Assembly: GCA_003864495.1 (NCBI GenBank)
Contig: ML133495.1
Span: forward strand, 3,107,231-3,171,230
Length of the DNA: 64,000 nt
Source of the DNA: Nemopilema nomurai
Taxonomy: Eukaryota; Cnidaria; Scyphozoa; Rhizostomeae; Rhizostomatidae
Direction: 5' to 3'
The notes beneath the pieces were generated by a model. It was not told where the DNA came from. It saw nothing but the letters and a program-made list of their open reading frames with translations, and did no database searches. Positions 33,362-47,300 of this stretch are shown piece by piece; within the stretch, counting starts at the first letter, position 1; each line of letters opens with the position of its first letter. The position numbers and the translations under genes are program-made.

Positions 33362-35305
33362 TTACCTGGGGTAAAATTGGCCGAAATCTGGTTTGGGCTG
33401 TTCAGGCCCAGTCCTCCAGCGTTGTACGCGGACAAGGTCGTCCTTACTTGGTTCGTGTTTGGGGGGATTAACGGGTAGCGCAAGGACATCACTGCGCTTC
33501 CCTTTAGCTTGATACGAGGTGCTCCTGTCATCCGCTGGCGGGACGCTGGAGGGGAACTTCTTTGCCCTGTGCGCACCAGAATCACTATCCGCCGACACTT
33601 GGCGCTGAAGGTTGTTCAACAACGCGGCAAGCTCAGAGTTCTCGCTTTGCAGCTCTTTCATGTTGGAATCTTGGAGAAGTTCGACGACTTGTTGTACGTT
33701 GCGGTCGAGTCTTTGCAAGGAAGACTCGATGTTTCTGTGCGCAGTCACCGCGCGGTGAGGATACTGCGAAATGTCTGACGCGGATACGATGACGCGCTTC
33801 GTTGGACTCAATACTCGGTTCGACTTGCTCATTTGAGTCTTTTGTCGTAAGCTCGCAACTTTTTGCTCATCGGTTTTGTTGGACTCGTTATCGTAAATGC
33901 TTTTCGTTTTAGAAGAGTCTTGTAATATGCTAGATACTTTCTTCTCAAGCTCTTGCTTCTTCTGTCGAAAGTTATCAAACCTAGCCGCCATGTCGGGCGT
34001 GTAGACCGGAGCGTTCAACTTCGCCGCACTTAGGCCTATGACTTTCGTTTTCAGCGGTTTGTCAAAGCGCCTGATCGATGCGGCAAAATCCGCTTTTTTC
34101 GAGTGCGGTTGCGATCCGTAGCCGAGAGACATGCTTCTAGAGTCATCAAATCTATCGATCGGAGATGAACTGGAGTTATTCGAAGAAGAGCTGGACAGGT
34201 TCCTCCGAACTAACTTACCGTCTTTTTCTTGAAAATTTGGATCCAACAAAATCCTCAGTTTCTCGTCTAAACTTTTCGCGCCGAGATTTTCGACGGTCGT
34301 AATGCCCCTCGAGTGGCCAGCGTCGGCCTCGTGGATCGTTTCTGAAATGGGCGACGGTTTCGTCTCCTCGTCGGGCGTCTCGAACTGGCCTAAGAACAAG
34401 TCGAGTTGTCTCTGCTCGCGCTCCCTCTGATCGATCTCCGCCTGGCTCAGCTTATACGCCGGCGGCTTCTCGTCGCTGCTCACACTTTCGGCCATCCGCC
34501 GAGTCGTGACCTTGTACTTCCGCGCCGAGACCGGGCTCGAAAGCGAGTCCAAACTCTCCTTTCTGCTGCTCATGTTGCTCTCACTTGTTGTACTTACGCT
34601 ATCGTCACTATCTCTTGCCTGCGAAGACAGCATGTCCTCGCCTATGCTCTCGTCCTCCTCTTGCTTCAAGTCTCTGATCGTCTTCTCGCGTTCCTTGTCA
34701 ATCTTGTCCTTCTCTACTTGCCGCTTATCCATCGCCGCTTGGTGCTCCACGCTCACCTGTTGCAACCGCAGCCGCGTCTTCTCGCTCAGCATCGCCGCTT
34801 TGTACGATTCAGACGCACTGTCCTTCTTCCCCTGGTCCCGTATGGTAACCTCAGCGCGCAGCGGTATTTGCAGTGTTATGTTTGCACCGTTACTCGGTCG
34901 TAACTGTTGCGACTCAGTTTCGCACGAATTTTTACGCGACTGTGACTTCTGTTGCTTTACACAAGTCCTATTTCCCTCAGTGCTTTGGGCAAGAGGAACA
35001 GCTCTAGAGTACTTTGATTTGATTTTCGATTTCACGCGAATGTGGTCATCTTCAATTTCCCCTTCCGAAGCACAGGAAGGCTTTCCCTGCGCGGAGTCAT
35101 TGGACAAAATTTGCGGGTCCGAAGCCAGACGCCTCAAGTAAGGCGCTGCGGTGTCTTCGGTCGGAACCGCGTCCGATTCGGGACTGGTGGGCTGGTCTTG
35201 CTTGCCCATCTTCTTGGAAAACACTGGCGATATCGCTTTATTTCGCAGCTTCAGAGAAATGCCGGATGTGAAGTTCGTCAAGGACATTATTGCTGATGCC
35301 ACACC
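33362..35305 (-). CDS. ARHGAP21/23-like C-terminal exon
   Basis: This exon of 647 codons plus stop has acceptor CGCCCAACAG at 35306. The product is Ser- and Lys-rich. It contains a charged coiled coil ([20 protein letters not shown] onward, through [16 protein letters not shown]), a Ser/Asn-rich run, and a second coiled coil ([18 protein letters not shown] onward, through [16 protein letters not shown]). The frame ends GQFYPR-stop, but the stop lies within CCAG followed by GTAATT, a usable donor, so another short exon cannot be excluded. Codon use and CpG content are higher than in the flanking DNA. Confidence 0.85.
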   Translation of the reverse strand, partial: GVASAIMSLTNFTSGISLKLRNKAISPVFSKKMGKQDQPTSPESDAVPTEDTAAPYLRRLASDPQILSNDSAQGKPSCASEGEIEDDHIRVKSKIKSKYSRAVPLAQSTEGNRTCVKQQKSQSRKNSCETESQQLRPSNGANITLQIPLRAEVTIRDQGKKDSASESYKAAMLSEKTRLRLQQVSVEHQAAMDKRQVEKDKIDKEREKTIRDLKQEEDESIGEDMLSSQARDSDDSVSTTSESNMSSRKESLDSLSSPVSARKYKVTTRRMAESVSSDEKPPAYKLSQAEIDQREREQRQLDLFLGQFETPDEETKPSPISETIHEADAGHSRGITTVENLGAKSLDEKLRILLDPNFQEKDGKLVRRNLSSSSSNNSSSSPIDRFDDSRSMSLGYGSQPHSKKADFAASIRRFDKPLKTKVIGLSAAKLNAPVYTPDMAARFDNFRQKKQELEKKVSSILQDSSKTKSIYDNESNKTDEQKVASLRQKTQMSKSNRVLSPTKRVIVSASDISQYPHRAVTAHRNIESSLQRLDRNVQQVVELLQDSNMKELQSENSELAALLNNLQRQVSADSDSGAHRAKKFPSSVPPADDRSTSYQAKGKRSDVLALPVNPPKHEPSKDDLVRVQRWRTGPEQPKPDFGQFYPR

Positions 35306-38300
35306 CTGTTGGGCGAAACAAGAAGCAAATCAGTCATCGATTTTGCTTAGATGAAGTATCATAATGTCATAATGTCAATGTTATCATAATGTATCGATGT
35401 TCTGATGGAGTCAAAGAACCCACAGCAAAACCTCTCTCAATAAGTTTCGAAACAAGGCCTACCCACCCGTTTATAGCAAAAACATTTATGACCAAAATGA
35501 CGGGTAAGAAAACACGCTAGGCTCAATTGCAGGTACAACTACCTGAGATTGCAAGTTTATTCAGATCTAGAAAAGAACGCTGGCGTTGCTTGGATCAATA
35601 AGCATTATATAGCTGCGAGGCATCATATTTACCTTGTCTTTAACGTCTTTTGGTCCGATACTTTTGCTGGGCTGATCGCCTGAAATAAAATACCGACGAT
35701 AGTAAATCCATTGGCGACTTGAACGGAAATCCAACATTGCAACTGTTAAAAATGTTTTCAGGCAAAATGCATCTGCATAAACAAATACATCTCTCACTGG
35801 TTTTCTCTCTTGTGAAATATTTTCAAGACAATTTCCTGAAACATTTTGCAGCAACATAAACGACAAACAAATCAATAAAAAAGAAGAAAATAAAACACAA
35901 AAACTTCTATGTATACAACAAGAATATTGACGAACCATCGAAATTCTCTGCCATCTGTCCTAGAGACTCTAGCAGCCCTCTGGATGCGACGTAGCATTTG
36001 CCCCCATCAGCCTAAGGACAGAGAAAAATGACATTAGACACGCCTTGAAGTTTATGGCATAGTTTTGTTCCAACGAGAGTAGGCAACGAAATAGCAACAA
36101 GCATAATTGGGCCACGAGTCCTACCCGTACAATCTGTTCCGTTGCGCATTCCATGCTTTCATCAACAGAGTAAATCCAATCGGCCTATACGAAAAGCATT
36201 GCTATTGTTAATATCAATTTACTAAGCAGTACAAAAATAAATATTCACATCAAAAGCGTGCGTCCATTATATTTACGAACAATCCATGCTCTGCCGTGTT
36301 TTTTAGTATTCTGCAAAATCAGCTAAGATAGTCCTTTGTCAAAATATGTTCTTTGTGTCGTTGATTTCGATTGATTGATTGATAGACAGATCGATTGACT
36401 GTAATGATCGATTGATTGATTGCGTGATCGATTGAGATGACTGAATCACAGTTAATCAAGATGTACCTGGTGAATAAGGGTCTCAATTATCCGACACTGA
36501 TCTGACATGTCTTTCACCATTGAAACCATGTTCTCGTCACTCGTCCGAACCACCGTTGGGCCAAAAACGATGGCCAAGTTCTTCGGTTCCATCTACACCA
36601 ATCAAGGATTGACAACATTTCATTAAATGATAATGTAAGAGATCACAGACACTAAATATCTAAAACTGTATACACAAAAATACGTGAAAAAAAAGAGAAA
36701 TATGGAAAAGTGCAACAATCGTGTATAACATAGAAGTGATAGCCTAGCAGTTCGGACGCAAATTTCAAGAGTACAAAATAAAGAGGATGACAGCACTAAT
36801 TGCCAGGATGTCATGCTTTTGGGTTGTGCTAGTAAGGTATCGGCGGGGACCGAGTCGGCGGGGACCGAGTCGGCGGGGACCAAGTCGGCTGCTTCACCAC
36901 AGATACGAATGCGTGCTGGCCAAATGACTAGGTAAGATATCCAAATCCGTTTTGTGTCATCCAAGCCCAAAATAGCAAATACAACCTAGTTAACAGACAC
37001 GTGGCCTGCATTGATCACTAATCAGATAGAAAATCCCGATAGACGCAGACAAGGGAATCGTCCAGTGATCGATAGAAGTCCGGCCAGCTTTGCCCCCGGT
37101 TTGACTGGGACTTGAAAGAACACAAAGCAATCAAATGGAATTTTACGAACCCGGTTGTTCTCCGAATGATCCGCAATAAGCCGAAGGTGATTTACGAGGT
37201 AACGCAGGGTTTGGCTGTGGTAATCTGGCAAATTTCGAATCTGAAATCAAACGAAGCTACATCAATGCGATAGAAAGGAAAGTTAATAAAACTATTCTTC
37301 GATGTCAAAGAACGTGATCTGGTTCTGTCCTTAATGTATCAATTTTATCATTTCATTTCAATTTAAGCATATTAGTGACAGGAATAGAACACAAAAAGTC
37401 TGGGTCATGATCAAAAGGCCACAGCTAATTTATTAAAGAGAAAGACACGCATTGGTCGGTCGATTTAACATGGATTTTCATTACAAAATCAAGTTTCAAT
37501 AGAACAATCTGGGCTAAAATAAACCTTCCAACACTTTTCGATGAGAGCTATTCTACTCGCTTGTGACTCCGTTGAGTTGGTAAAACATTGATAACAGATA
37601 ATTGGCAAGAAACAGTCAACAGAAGTCTTGCAGACACACGCAAGAGTCAGTTAGGAACGAGGCAGGAATCGAATGAAACCGAGGCTACATACAAGGTGGC
37701 GCAATGACTTGAGTCTCTCGTTGGAGTCATCCTCTCGATTCGCTTCGATGAATTTCGAGTACATATCTAGACAAATTTACACGCCTTTTTAATTACAATC
37801 ATCACAATAATGATCAAGATGAAAAAAGGGGTGTCAAGGAAAGGCTCGACGAAGCTAGCGTGGAGTCTCAAGAAACTGGCAAGTAACAAAAGGGTCGAAA
37901 TGAAAAAAAACATTTGCAATAAGCGAAACTAGAAGGACAAAAACAATGGAAAGTTGTAAACGTTTAAAGGAAAAATGACATGGGTCGTGTTAGCCACCGG
38001 AAGCAGAACATACTTCAGACAAAATGAGGTGTCGTAATTAAAGTTCAAATTCATATAACCGAGATCAAACTGACCTTTTGGGATCAAGGGCTCTGGTAAT
38101 TTTCTCAGGAAAGATTTAAGGAGGCTACCAATGTTGTTCAAATCATTCCATTTCTGTAACGAGAAAAACGTGATCAGCTTTGAGCGCAGGGGAGTAGCAG
38201 GCAAAGCGAACAGATGAATAATCATGGCTTCACATTCCAAAGCTCCGAATGGCTCACAAGTTGCACATACTGTCAACAGTGTCCTAAAACCCCCAAGCCA

Positions 38301-41300
38301 CTTAACGAGCGTTCCTTATCTTGTCTCCTACTGCAAAGAGTCTTTGGGGTTTTAGGGGCTTAGAGAGTCTCGGAGAGAATAAAAAGCCGGCCACGATTGA
38401 GTGCAATGCATTACCTCTTCTTCGAAATTGATCACCTCTGGCTCCTTGTTATCAAGCTCATCTTGCAACAACTGAACCGCGGCAGCATTACCCGGTACCC
38501 TGAGCAAAGAAGACCATTTAAACAGGTGAAATACTGGTATTTAGGAGGAAGATGTTTTGTAAATCTGCTATGATACTAACTAAAGTATCAATCCAGAGCA
38601 ACAGGGTGACATGCTGTATGATAATTGCTAAGCGGCCTTAGCACGAAGGAAGCAATTGATTTGAGAGCACCGCAGTGAACGGGCTGGTTTAATGATGAAT
38701 AGCTGTAATAGCACGCAAGACTCTGCGTACTTCGCCCTCGCAACAGATGGCTGAAAGAAATTGGCCACTTAGAAAGTGGAGTGTTGCTTCAAAGAGACGG
38801 AAATCACACCACATGTTCGGGCATCTATTTTGTGCTTTTGAATGGATACGAAAGTAAAGATTAAAAATCAAAGGAAATCGAATGAATGGCATGAATTGAA
38901 GCACTACCTGTAAATCCCAAGATAATCGAGTCCTTTTGATTCAACCACTCTGCAGCAGTGTTCAATTATGACAGGTACAAACTAAAAACCAACAAATCTG
39001 GTAAGTAAAGTGAAGATTAAGATGGAAACTGCAAGAGGTTACTGCATAAAGATGCACATATCATATCCTGACATTACTGTAATCTGACATTAATGAAACC
39101 TGCCATAACAGCTAGGTCTCGAAATTTCTGTTCAGCTCTAAATACTCTAAAGATAGTCTCTAACTTGAGCCTCTACTCCTAAACGTACCTCGTTCTCCTT
39201 TCCTGGTGGGCACTTCTCCAACGGCAGCCCAAAAGTGTACCCAGTGGCTTGGACCTCTTTGTCCTTTCCGTGCGAAATATGTATGTTGACAAGGCCACGT
39301 TTCTTCGTGTTTTTGTAGCCAAGAGTAAAATGTGCTAATAAACAAAACAGTATAATGAAGTTAAGAGAAGATGAAAATTAAGCGCCGCTCGTCTTATTTC
39401 TTTATGACAAGTGTCAGTTCTTTATGACTTGCATTATTGGTCTTTGGTTTTTGCAGCGCAAATAGCGTGCTATCATTCAGGACACAGGTTTCCAAGAACG
39501 CTTTTCAGCAACAGTCACGGTTTTGCAAACAGTAAATAATTGCTTCGTTTTGTATCCTAAGGCACAGATCATCTGTTTAAACATCTTCGAAAATTAAACT
39601 TTGCCAAACTTATCGACAATGCACAAATGCTGCGTTTGGAAGGGGGTCAATTATAAGTCAGCATTGGTACCAGGCAAAATCACCTAATATAACAACAAAA
39701 AATTCGTAAGAAAAGTGTTCGTACTTTTCTTAAGTGACAATCCTCGTTTGCTGTTAGAAGACTTAGTGGTCCCCGGGGGTGAAATTCTGCAAAAGATTAG
39801 ATCGGCAAAATGAATGGCAAGTTTTCAAACGCTGGTAAATTAGAAGGAAAAGGAAACTTTGGCTGGACACCTGAATTAAATCAATTTCAGGCATATCTGA
39901 GCGAAATCGTTCCCTTACCCAGTGCTTGGATCTGCTACTCCCTCGTAGCTTTTCATCTTCTTGACGATGACACTCTCATAGGCATTGACAGTAGTCTGCG
40001 GACGGAAGGAAACCTGCTTAAAATGTGATCAGAAAACTGAAAACCAATATCTGAATCCATTTGCCGGCCACTTAAAGCCGGTACGTATAAATGGAGCAGG
40101 TCAATTCATGGGACATTTCTCTAGGAAGGGACACTTAATTGCCGAAGGAGAGTATGGAAAACTAGGCCATTAAGTCAATGACTATAATGACAAATAAAGA
40201 CACTTGCTGGGCGATAGTGCACCAAGTTGCACTGAATTTGGTACGCTCCTGAAGAAGGAACCCCCTCCAATTCGATAGAAATGAGTGGAGTTTAAAGACG
40301 AAGTTAAATGGAGGCTTAAAGTCTAGGTTTGAAGATGACCACGTTGAAGCAATATTGACAGCATGCAGAAACACAGGTAACAGTCAAAGCCCATGCAACA
40401 GTAAGCAAGAATTTTCGGTGAGAGAAGTGATCCTAACCGAGCCCATTCAAACGGGATACGTTTAATTAAGCACGGTTCTGCATGGAGTAAGATGTTTTTG
40501 GAGCAAATAGAAAATGACAAGATGGAAATCAAGATTCGTGATCGTGTGACAGGCCTGGGTTGGATTAACGACATGACGAAACGTAATTTGATTTTTGATA
40601 TCGCTCTTTGAAAAACAAATATTCCAAACAGAACAACTTCAATTAGATTAGAAATGGTGATTACGTGAAGTAACATAGGTTGAAGCATGAGAGAAGTAGC
40701 TTGAGCTAACGATAGTTCGGGGCTCTTTGGGTTACAGCACTGTCCAAAATATCTTGATCTTGCGACATAATACATTTATAAAGGACAGATGCTATAATAA
40801 TGTCGTTTTAAAATTAATCAAATGATGTCGGACGAAAACCTAAACAAGATTAAGAGCAGAATCAATCAATGCAATAAAACCAAGCGTTATCTAATAATTC
40901 TGCCGTTTGGGTAATATATAAATCAGCTTATTCAAAAGCCTTTGCAACTCTTTCAAGTCTACAGTGGAGATTACTAGCAGCCAGAACAGAAGAGTGAGTT
41001 ACGGCAAGTCGAGATTATAGTCAGCAACTTCGAAGGCAACTCTACAGTTGTGAATGAGTGACTAATGGCCATATTCTTGGAAGTTCAAATGGCCTATCCG
41101 AAAACGGTCTGGTTCTAGTCAACGCGGGGGAATGACAGGACGCCTACAAGCAAAGGCTTTAAAAAGCAAACAGTCTTGAAAATAATAGCTCTGCTTCTCC
41201 GACTAATCGCGGCAAATATCAATTAAAAATAGAGCAAGAAATTAATACTGTTATGCTTTAAACTGGAATCGCAGCTTTGCATATAAAGAAGTCTTTATTG

Positions 41301-44300
41301 GATACGCAAGGTTTAATGTCTGTATATCATTTGCGAAAGCTAATCCTGTTTCACCCACGAAGTTAACCAAGAACTCTAACCAAACGCATATCTCTGGCTC
41401 TAATTCCTTCATTCTGTTAATGTAATCGCTACCAGTGGCTCTCAATATCGAGCGATTTGCTGTTGTATCCTCAGTGGGATCGTTTCTGTGTCTCTTCGAC
41501 CCACTTCCGTTCGCACAACCCGGACAACTTCAAATCACATTCAGGCCCGGCCTAGAGTCTCGCGTCGGAAAATGTTTCTGTCATGCAGACAGTTCATTTT
41601 TGCCTCGCATCAGCCCCCACACACTTCCGTAGAATCGAGGCTTTGATTAGGTCGTTGGCGTGGGCGAGGCAGAGTCTGGCAACCCGATGCGAGGCCACGT
41701 GGATTATGATTATGATTATTATGTATTATTTATACACAAAAACCCTTCAGGAAATCAAATTATGAGCAGTAGAATCAACACTTGCTGAACTTGGTTATCG
41801 CCCACAAAAACTATTCGCTGGAGTATAAGAAATAAATATTGAAGAAAAATCGAGGGACTGATGCTAATGAATGATGATGATGATGATGATGCGTTTTAAA
41901 GACTTGAGAAAGATATGCAAAAAGGAATCCTCAAGAAGGCCCAGAGACACGTGACAATGGTGGGGCTGCATAATGAGCATGATGATTATGATGACGCTGA
42001 CGATTCTGATGATTATTAAGACGATAATGATAACGAAAGTGATAAAAATAATTATTTATTATTTTTATAAAAACTGCATTAAAAGTTATTCTTAACCCTG
42101 TTAGAATCCTTAGAATAATCTACGGGCTCTGGGGTATTTTCCAGTCACCAGCCTTCAAGGACAAACACGACTTTTTTCGATAATTTCCGGCAAATAGATG
42201 ACAATAATAATGCAATTTCCCTGTTTTTTTACGACGTGAGTGTCACGGAACTTCAAACGATTATAGGTTTGATCTATGCGTATTCTCCTATTTGCGCAAC
42301 AACGAAAAGGTGAAGAAAAGCCACTGCAGATACATCAGTGGTCATTGTACTTGAGATAAACTTGCAACATCACACAACAAAGTGGTGCCGCCGAAGAAGA
42401 ATGGATTCGCAGAAGGATCGCATGCACAGGATCAATGCTTAGCTGGCACAATGAACAGAAATACGGTACTTGGCGTAGATACTCACGTCCTTCTCTGGAT
42501 TGCTTTCCCGAATGGAATTCACCCATGCCATCAACGATTGGGTATCCTGAGCCTGTCGAAATGAAAACACAGTTTGAGCATATCTATCAATCCGGTCCAG
42601 CAATCTCAACCACAGTTCATGAGCTCTAAAACCATAACTTAGAAACCGCCGGGATTCAATTGGTCTAAGGAATAAATCGCCTGACCATAATCAACCGAGA
42701 AGACTGAGAGCTAATGATTGCATTCCTGCGTCTCCGAAACCGGCTATTCGACAGCTGACGAATCTTTCTTTCAATCTTGCTCGAGTCTGCCATCTCCAAA
42801 TTGGCATGACAAAATTGTGACGAAGACATTAACTGCCTGGCACTAATTTTGAGGGAAAGGCGAAAACAGAAGCAAAACACATCCAGGAAAAACACGCGAA
42901 GAATGGCGTATCGTGGCTGCCTTGCTGTGCACAGTAAAACACATAGCAACAAGTTCTTGTTACTTCAAGGGAAATGTACCAAAAATCACGCAAACCTCAT
43001 GGAGAAACATCTACGATTAATATATCGAATGAATTGAAAACAGGAAGGCAAGAGAACCCCTATTCCACGCGTGGAACTGCTAAATATCAATTCTAAATAT
43101 TTATGTAAAAACAACGAGAGATAGCTTATAAACCTCACCCATCACTCTTCCTCGAACTTCACGGACCTGCATGAATGTTCTAATCTCTCTATAACAACAC
43201 GACCGTATTTAAGAAGTGAATCGCGCCTTTCTTGCACTCTTGGCCCCTGTCTTTTAACGAGATGGTCTCGCCTCATCTTAAGTATGTACAGCTGTCGACA
43301 GACACATGGACAGTGGGCGAGCGGATAAGAATTGCAGGAAACATGAGGGGGGACGGAGATAAAAGCAGGCCGGAGAAATATTTCTCAGTTAATCTGTGGA
43401 ATTTCTGCGGCGATAAGGGCGAGAAGCGGCCTCGCAGTGACCGACGAAGACTCCAGTTCACATTGCTACGGGGTGCACAGGCCAGGAACTGTTTGGCCTA
43501 GGCCAATTAGGTTTTTGCGATGAAAACTTGCAAAGGTCATCCCTGAGAAGCCGAGGACTCCGGGCAGACTAGACGATGTTATAATGCTGTGTTTACAGCA
43601 TGATCAAGTGAAATGGCGAGAATAAGCCCTACCATGGGGCGTTGCTGGCAGTTGCCGAAGAGGTTTGCACATGAAAGCAGCCTTCTGCTTCTTTAAGGCA
43701 GTCTGGTTCGGGTAACCTGGTCCTTCTATTTGTTGTTCCATTACAAATTTGAATTTTGAAAACTGAGTCGCCAAAAAATACGCGACAGGACTTTATGAAA
43801 AACGCTCGACTGTTTCGAAAATAATTATTTACTCTGCAACGTCTCTTCACCAAAGGGACCAAGCCACAATGCGAGAATCGTGATTTTAAAAAAAAATAGA
43901 AAAAGAGCGATTTGCAGAAACTCAGCAATTACTTGACTTACGAGGGAATTGTGAGATTCGAGTAGTCTCAATAGAAATTGGATATGATTAATGGTCGATA
44001 ATCTACTGTCGGTGATGATACCTCTGTAAAAAGAACTTATTTGCAAGCCCGCAATTTTTCCTTATGCAGAATATTACAAACCTACAACCCGAGGCTTTAG
44101 AAAAAGCAACAACTGGGAATTCAGCTCCCGGAAGACTTATCACCGTGCAATTTCAGCTGGTCAAAGCCCTCAGCAAATTCACTGTGGCAATTTCAAATCC
44201 ACGTTAATGAAAAGTATCAGCTTGGGAAAGGCGATAAAAGACATGTTCACCCACGTGCATCTCGACTTATCATGCAAAAAACGAATCCCGCAAGCCAGCC

Positions 44301-47300
44301 GTGTACCAGATGCATCAAACAAACTCTGGATACCTTTAATGCAGTGCGTGTACGTAGCAGACTTCAAGGGAGGTATCATCTTAAATGGATATGAATCAAC
44401 CTAGGCAGTGTGTTGAAGCAAAGACAAAGACAGGGTAGACGGATTGTGTACCCACCTGGAACAGGTACTCGGAGCCAGTTATGGTAGTCAGCCGCAAAAC
44501 GTGTTTCCTCTTTCCATAGTCATGGGCAATATCGACTAGGGATCCCTTCAAGTTGATGATTTGCATTTGCTCTTCGTCGTAAGAAGTGCCATCGAGCTAC
44601 GAACGAAGACAGCCAGCGTTATTAGTGACAATCCAAGCTACAACAGCCGGTTCGGCTCTTTAGAGTTTGCATTGGCACACCGTGTTGCGTTGGTGCGAAG
44701 CATCAATAATCACATTGGCTCAAGAAACACTCTCGAAAACAAATTGGATTTTTTAAAGTAGCGAAAGTCATCACAAAGGACGCTTAAAATAGACAGTGAC
44801 GCTTGTTTGAGTCACACTGTGGTGACCAGGGCCAGCAAAAAGGGGTGAAAGGTCATCTGCAAGGTTGGCTACTCCACAACAACCCTCTTAGCCTGGTGCA
44901 GGTGTGGTTCCCACTTGTGGCTTGGTGAATTGGAAGTGGGTTTTTATCACTTGACCTTTCTACTTTTGGGATGGATATACGTAAATGCAAAAACAAGATA
45001 GAAGAACGCCATGACGGATAAAGTGAAGGAGGACCATTGAGAAACTCTGATGTATTAATAAGTAAAACATGACATTCAAGGTTAAAAAAACGAAAATTGC
45101 AGTTCGTTATTTTAAGATATCAAAGCATAAAATATACCTCGATTTTGTCTTTGTAACAGTATAAGTAATGACCGCGAAGGTATGTGTACAACGCTTTCCA
45201 TGCCCTGGAGCTTGCGCGCTATAAAAGAGAAAGATCATCAAGCAATCGTTTCTTACTAAATATGATGTGAACTCACACTAATAAAATACCAGTCGAATGC
45301 GAGAAACACAAAGGCTGTGAGTAGACATACAGCAGGACGGTTTTAGTTCTGTACAACGAGAAAGTGACAGAAACGCGAATGGTCGAATTTGTGAGAATCG
45401 CCCTGCCTTCCTTGACACAAGAGGTGTAGAAAAAACATGCTGGATGTGAAGAAAATGACCCGAAACTTATATTTTGAAGAACGTTCTGTGGGGATGCTAT
45501 CCTGATCAATACATGAAGTTAGCTATCGAATCAAAACTGTCATGATAAAAAGAATGACATTGTAAGCGCGGAAGAAGAAGATAAACGTAGTTATATTTTA
45601 TACAAAAGCGTTTCAATCATAATGTGATGCGCATTGCAAACTGTAAATCTTTAGGCAAATTCGCTTCCGTAAATCACGTGAAGGTGTAAAATGCGTGGAA
45701 TAACAATTGAATTTGCCTCGTTTACCGGGCGCACCGATAGTTAGCAATGAAACAGTCTCCTGAATCTACTTGAACGATAACCTACACACTACAGCTAACG
45801 TGTTAATGTAGAACACTGCCGAAAAAAAATAAAAAGTCCTTACCCTCCTACCATCCGATGAGTGCACCAGTTTTTTATTCAGCCAGCCTTCTCGTGTGAT
45901 CTGAAAACATCAAGACTTTCTGTTTACATGTCTTACAAAGGAACCAAGAACTATTTGCGATGATTCTAAACCGCGAATGATATACACAATTGAGACCTGG
46001 TAAACATAAACAGTTACCAGGTAATTGAACCATTAAGCCTTCACGTCCTACATACCTAAAGCGAGTACAGCACTATCTGCACGGTGGATTGATACCTTTA
46101 TGACAGGCGGCAAACACCAATCATTACAATTGATGATATAAAACAACATGTTATGGAAGAAATTGAACTTCGATCATGTAACGGCATATCGTAACAACGA
46201 CATGCCTACTAAATGCTTACAGTGCCGTACTCTCCTTTTGCCACGATAAATGTTTTGATAAAATCCTTCATGATTGGGTATGGATGTCACCAGCATTTAG
46301 TCTACCCAACATCTTCAGCACTCAATCATCGTGGAGTGTGTGTATCATACTCAAATCGTACTCTCATGTACTAATCTACCTTCCGGTGCTAGATTTTGAT
46401 ACGTTTGCTTTGCTTAAACCCAAACGAAATTGATCTTGACCTTTCCTTGCTCGTGTTCAGTGACACAAGGAATTAATGTGACAGTGGTGTTTACAAGGTG
46501 GGCGGTGAACGACTCTATACCTGTCAAAAGTACTTGGAGCACTTGAACAGGCTATCGTGACTCATCGTCGTCGTTTCACAATCATAAACAAAGAATTGCC
46601 AACCCTCGGCACTTCTCGACCCCCCCCCAAAAAAATAAATGTTTGGAAATAACTCATTCACATTAATTTTCATAGGAGTCCAAAATGTCAAACATGGAGT
46701 CTGAAGAAAAGAGGGGGGTTGGCATCGCTCTTCCAAGAATTTTGGGATTCTGCACTAGTCCATTTTGCATATATTAAGTGAAGGGTTCATGGAGAAGTAG
46801 TAGAAAAGATCCAATGTTTCGCAGAAAAGACCGTGGTATAATATTTGTTGGTACCAGATAAGAAGAATGGCAAAAAGTCATTCGGTTCTATGGAGTTTGC
46901 AAACGCTTCCTTACCAACAACTCGCCTGGAATCAATGGACAAACAAACACTAAGGGCCTAACAGATGAAAAAACACTTCCTGTCCACATAATGACGAAAT
47001 ATGTGGAAACAAAGAAGCTTTGTCGAAACAAAACGCCAGAGACCATTTCCGAAGATTTAATATTCGAGGGATGTTTACTTTTGATTCAAAGAGTATCGAT
47101 TTCGTGGAATTTCAGGGCAGAGGTCGCGGGAATATTTCGAATAAATGCAATTAAATTGCTTTTATTGCACACTACTGTCCCAATCACTGCGTATTGTGAA
47201 ATCTAACGCAAAAGCCTGACTAATAAAATGCCTTTAACTGCTCGAGCTTCTGAAAACATGGACATTACGTCGACTTAGAAGCTACAAAGATGGCTCTCTG

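Larger units (their letters stand above)
39335..42486 (-). other. Introns between PH and RhoGAP exons
   Basis: No plus-strand gene is supported (frames at 39810-40173 and 41435-41765 are domain-free). A (ATG)n run lies at 41871-41892, with a degenerate GAT/ATG tract to about 42030. At least one further coding exon is expected here to supply the codon completed at 39334. Confidence 0.45.

Noticed and set aside
33509..35354. Plus-strand frames of 60-211 codons
   Set aside because: They are antisense shadows of the long GC-richer C-terminal exon of the RhoGAP gene.
36365..36435. GATT/GATC-rich tract that looks like a tandem repeat
   Set aside because: It is too degenerate to define a unit and lies in an intron next to a RhoGAP exon.
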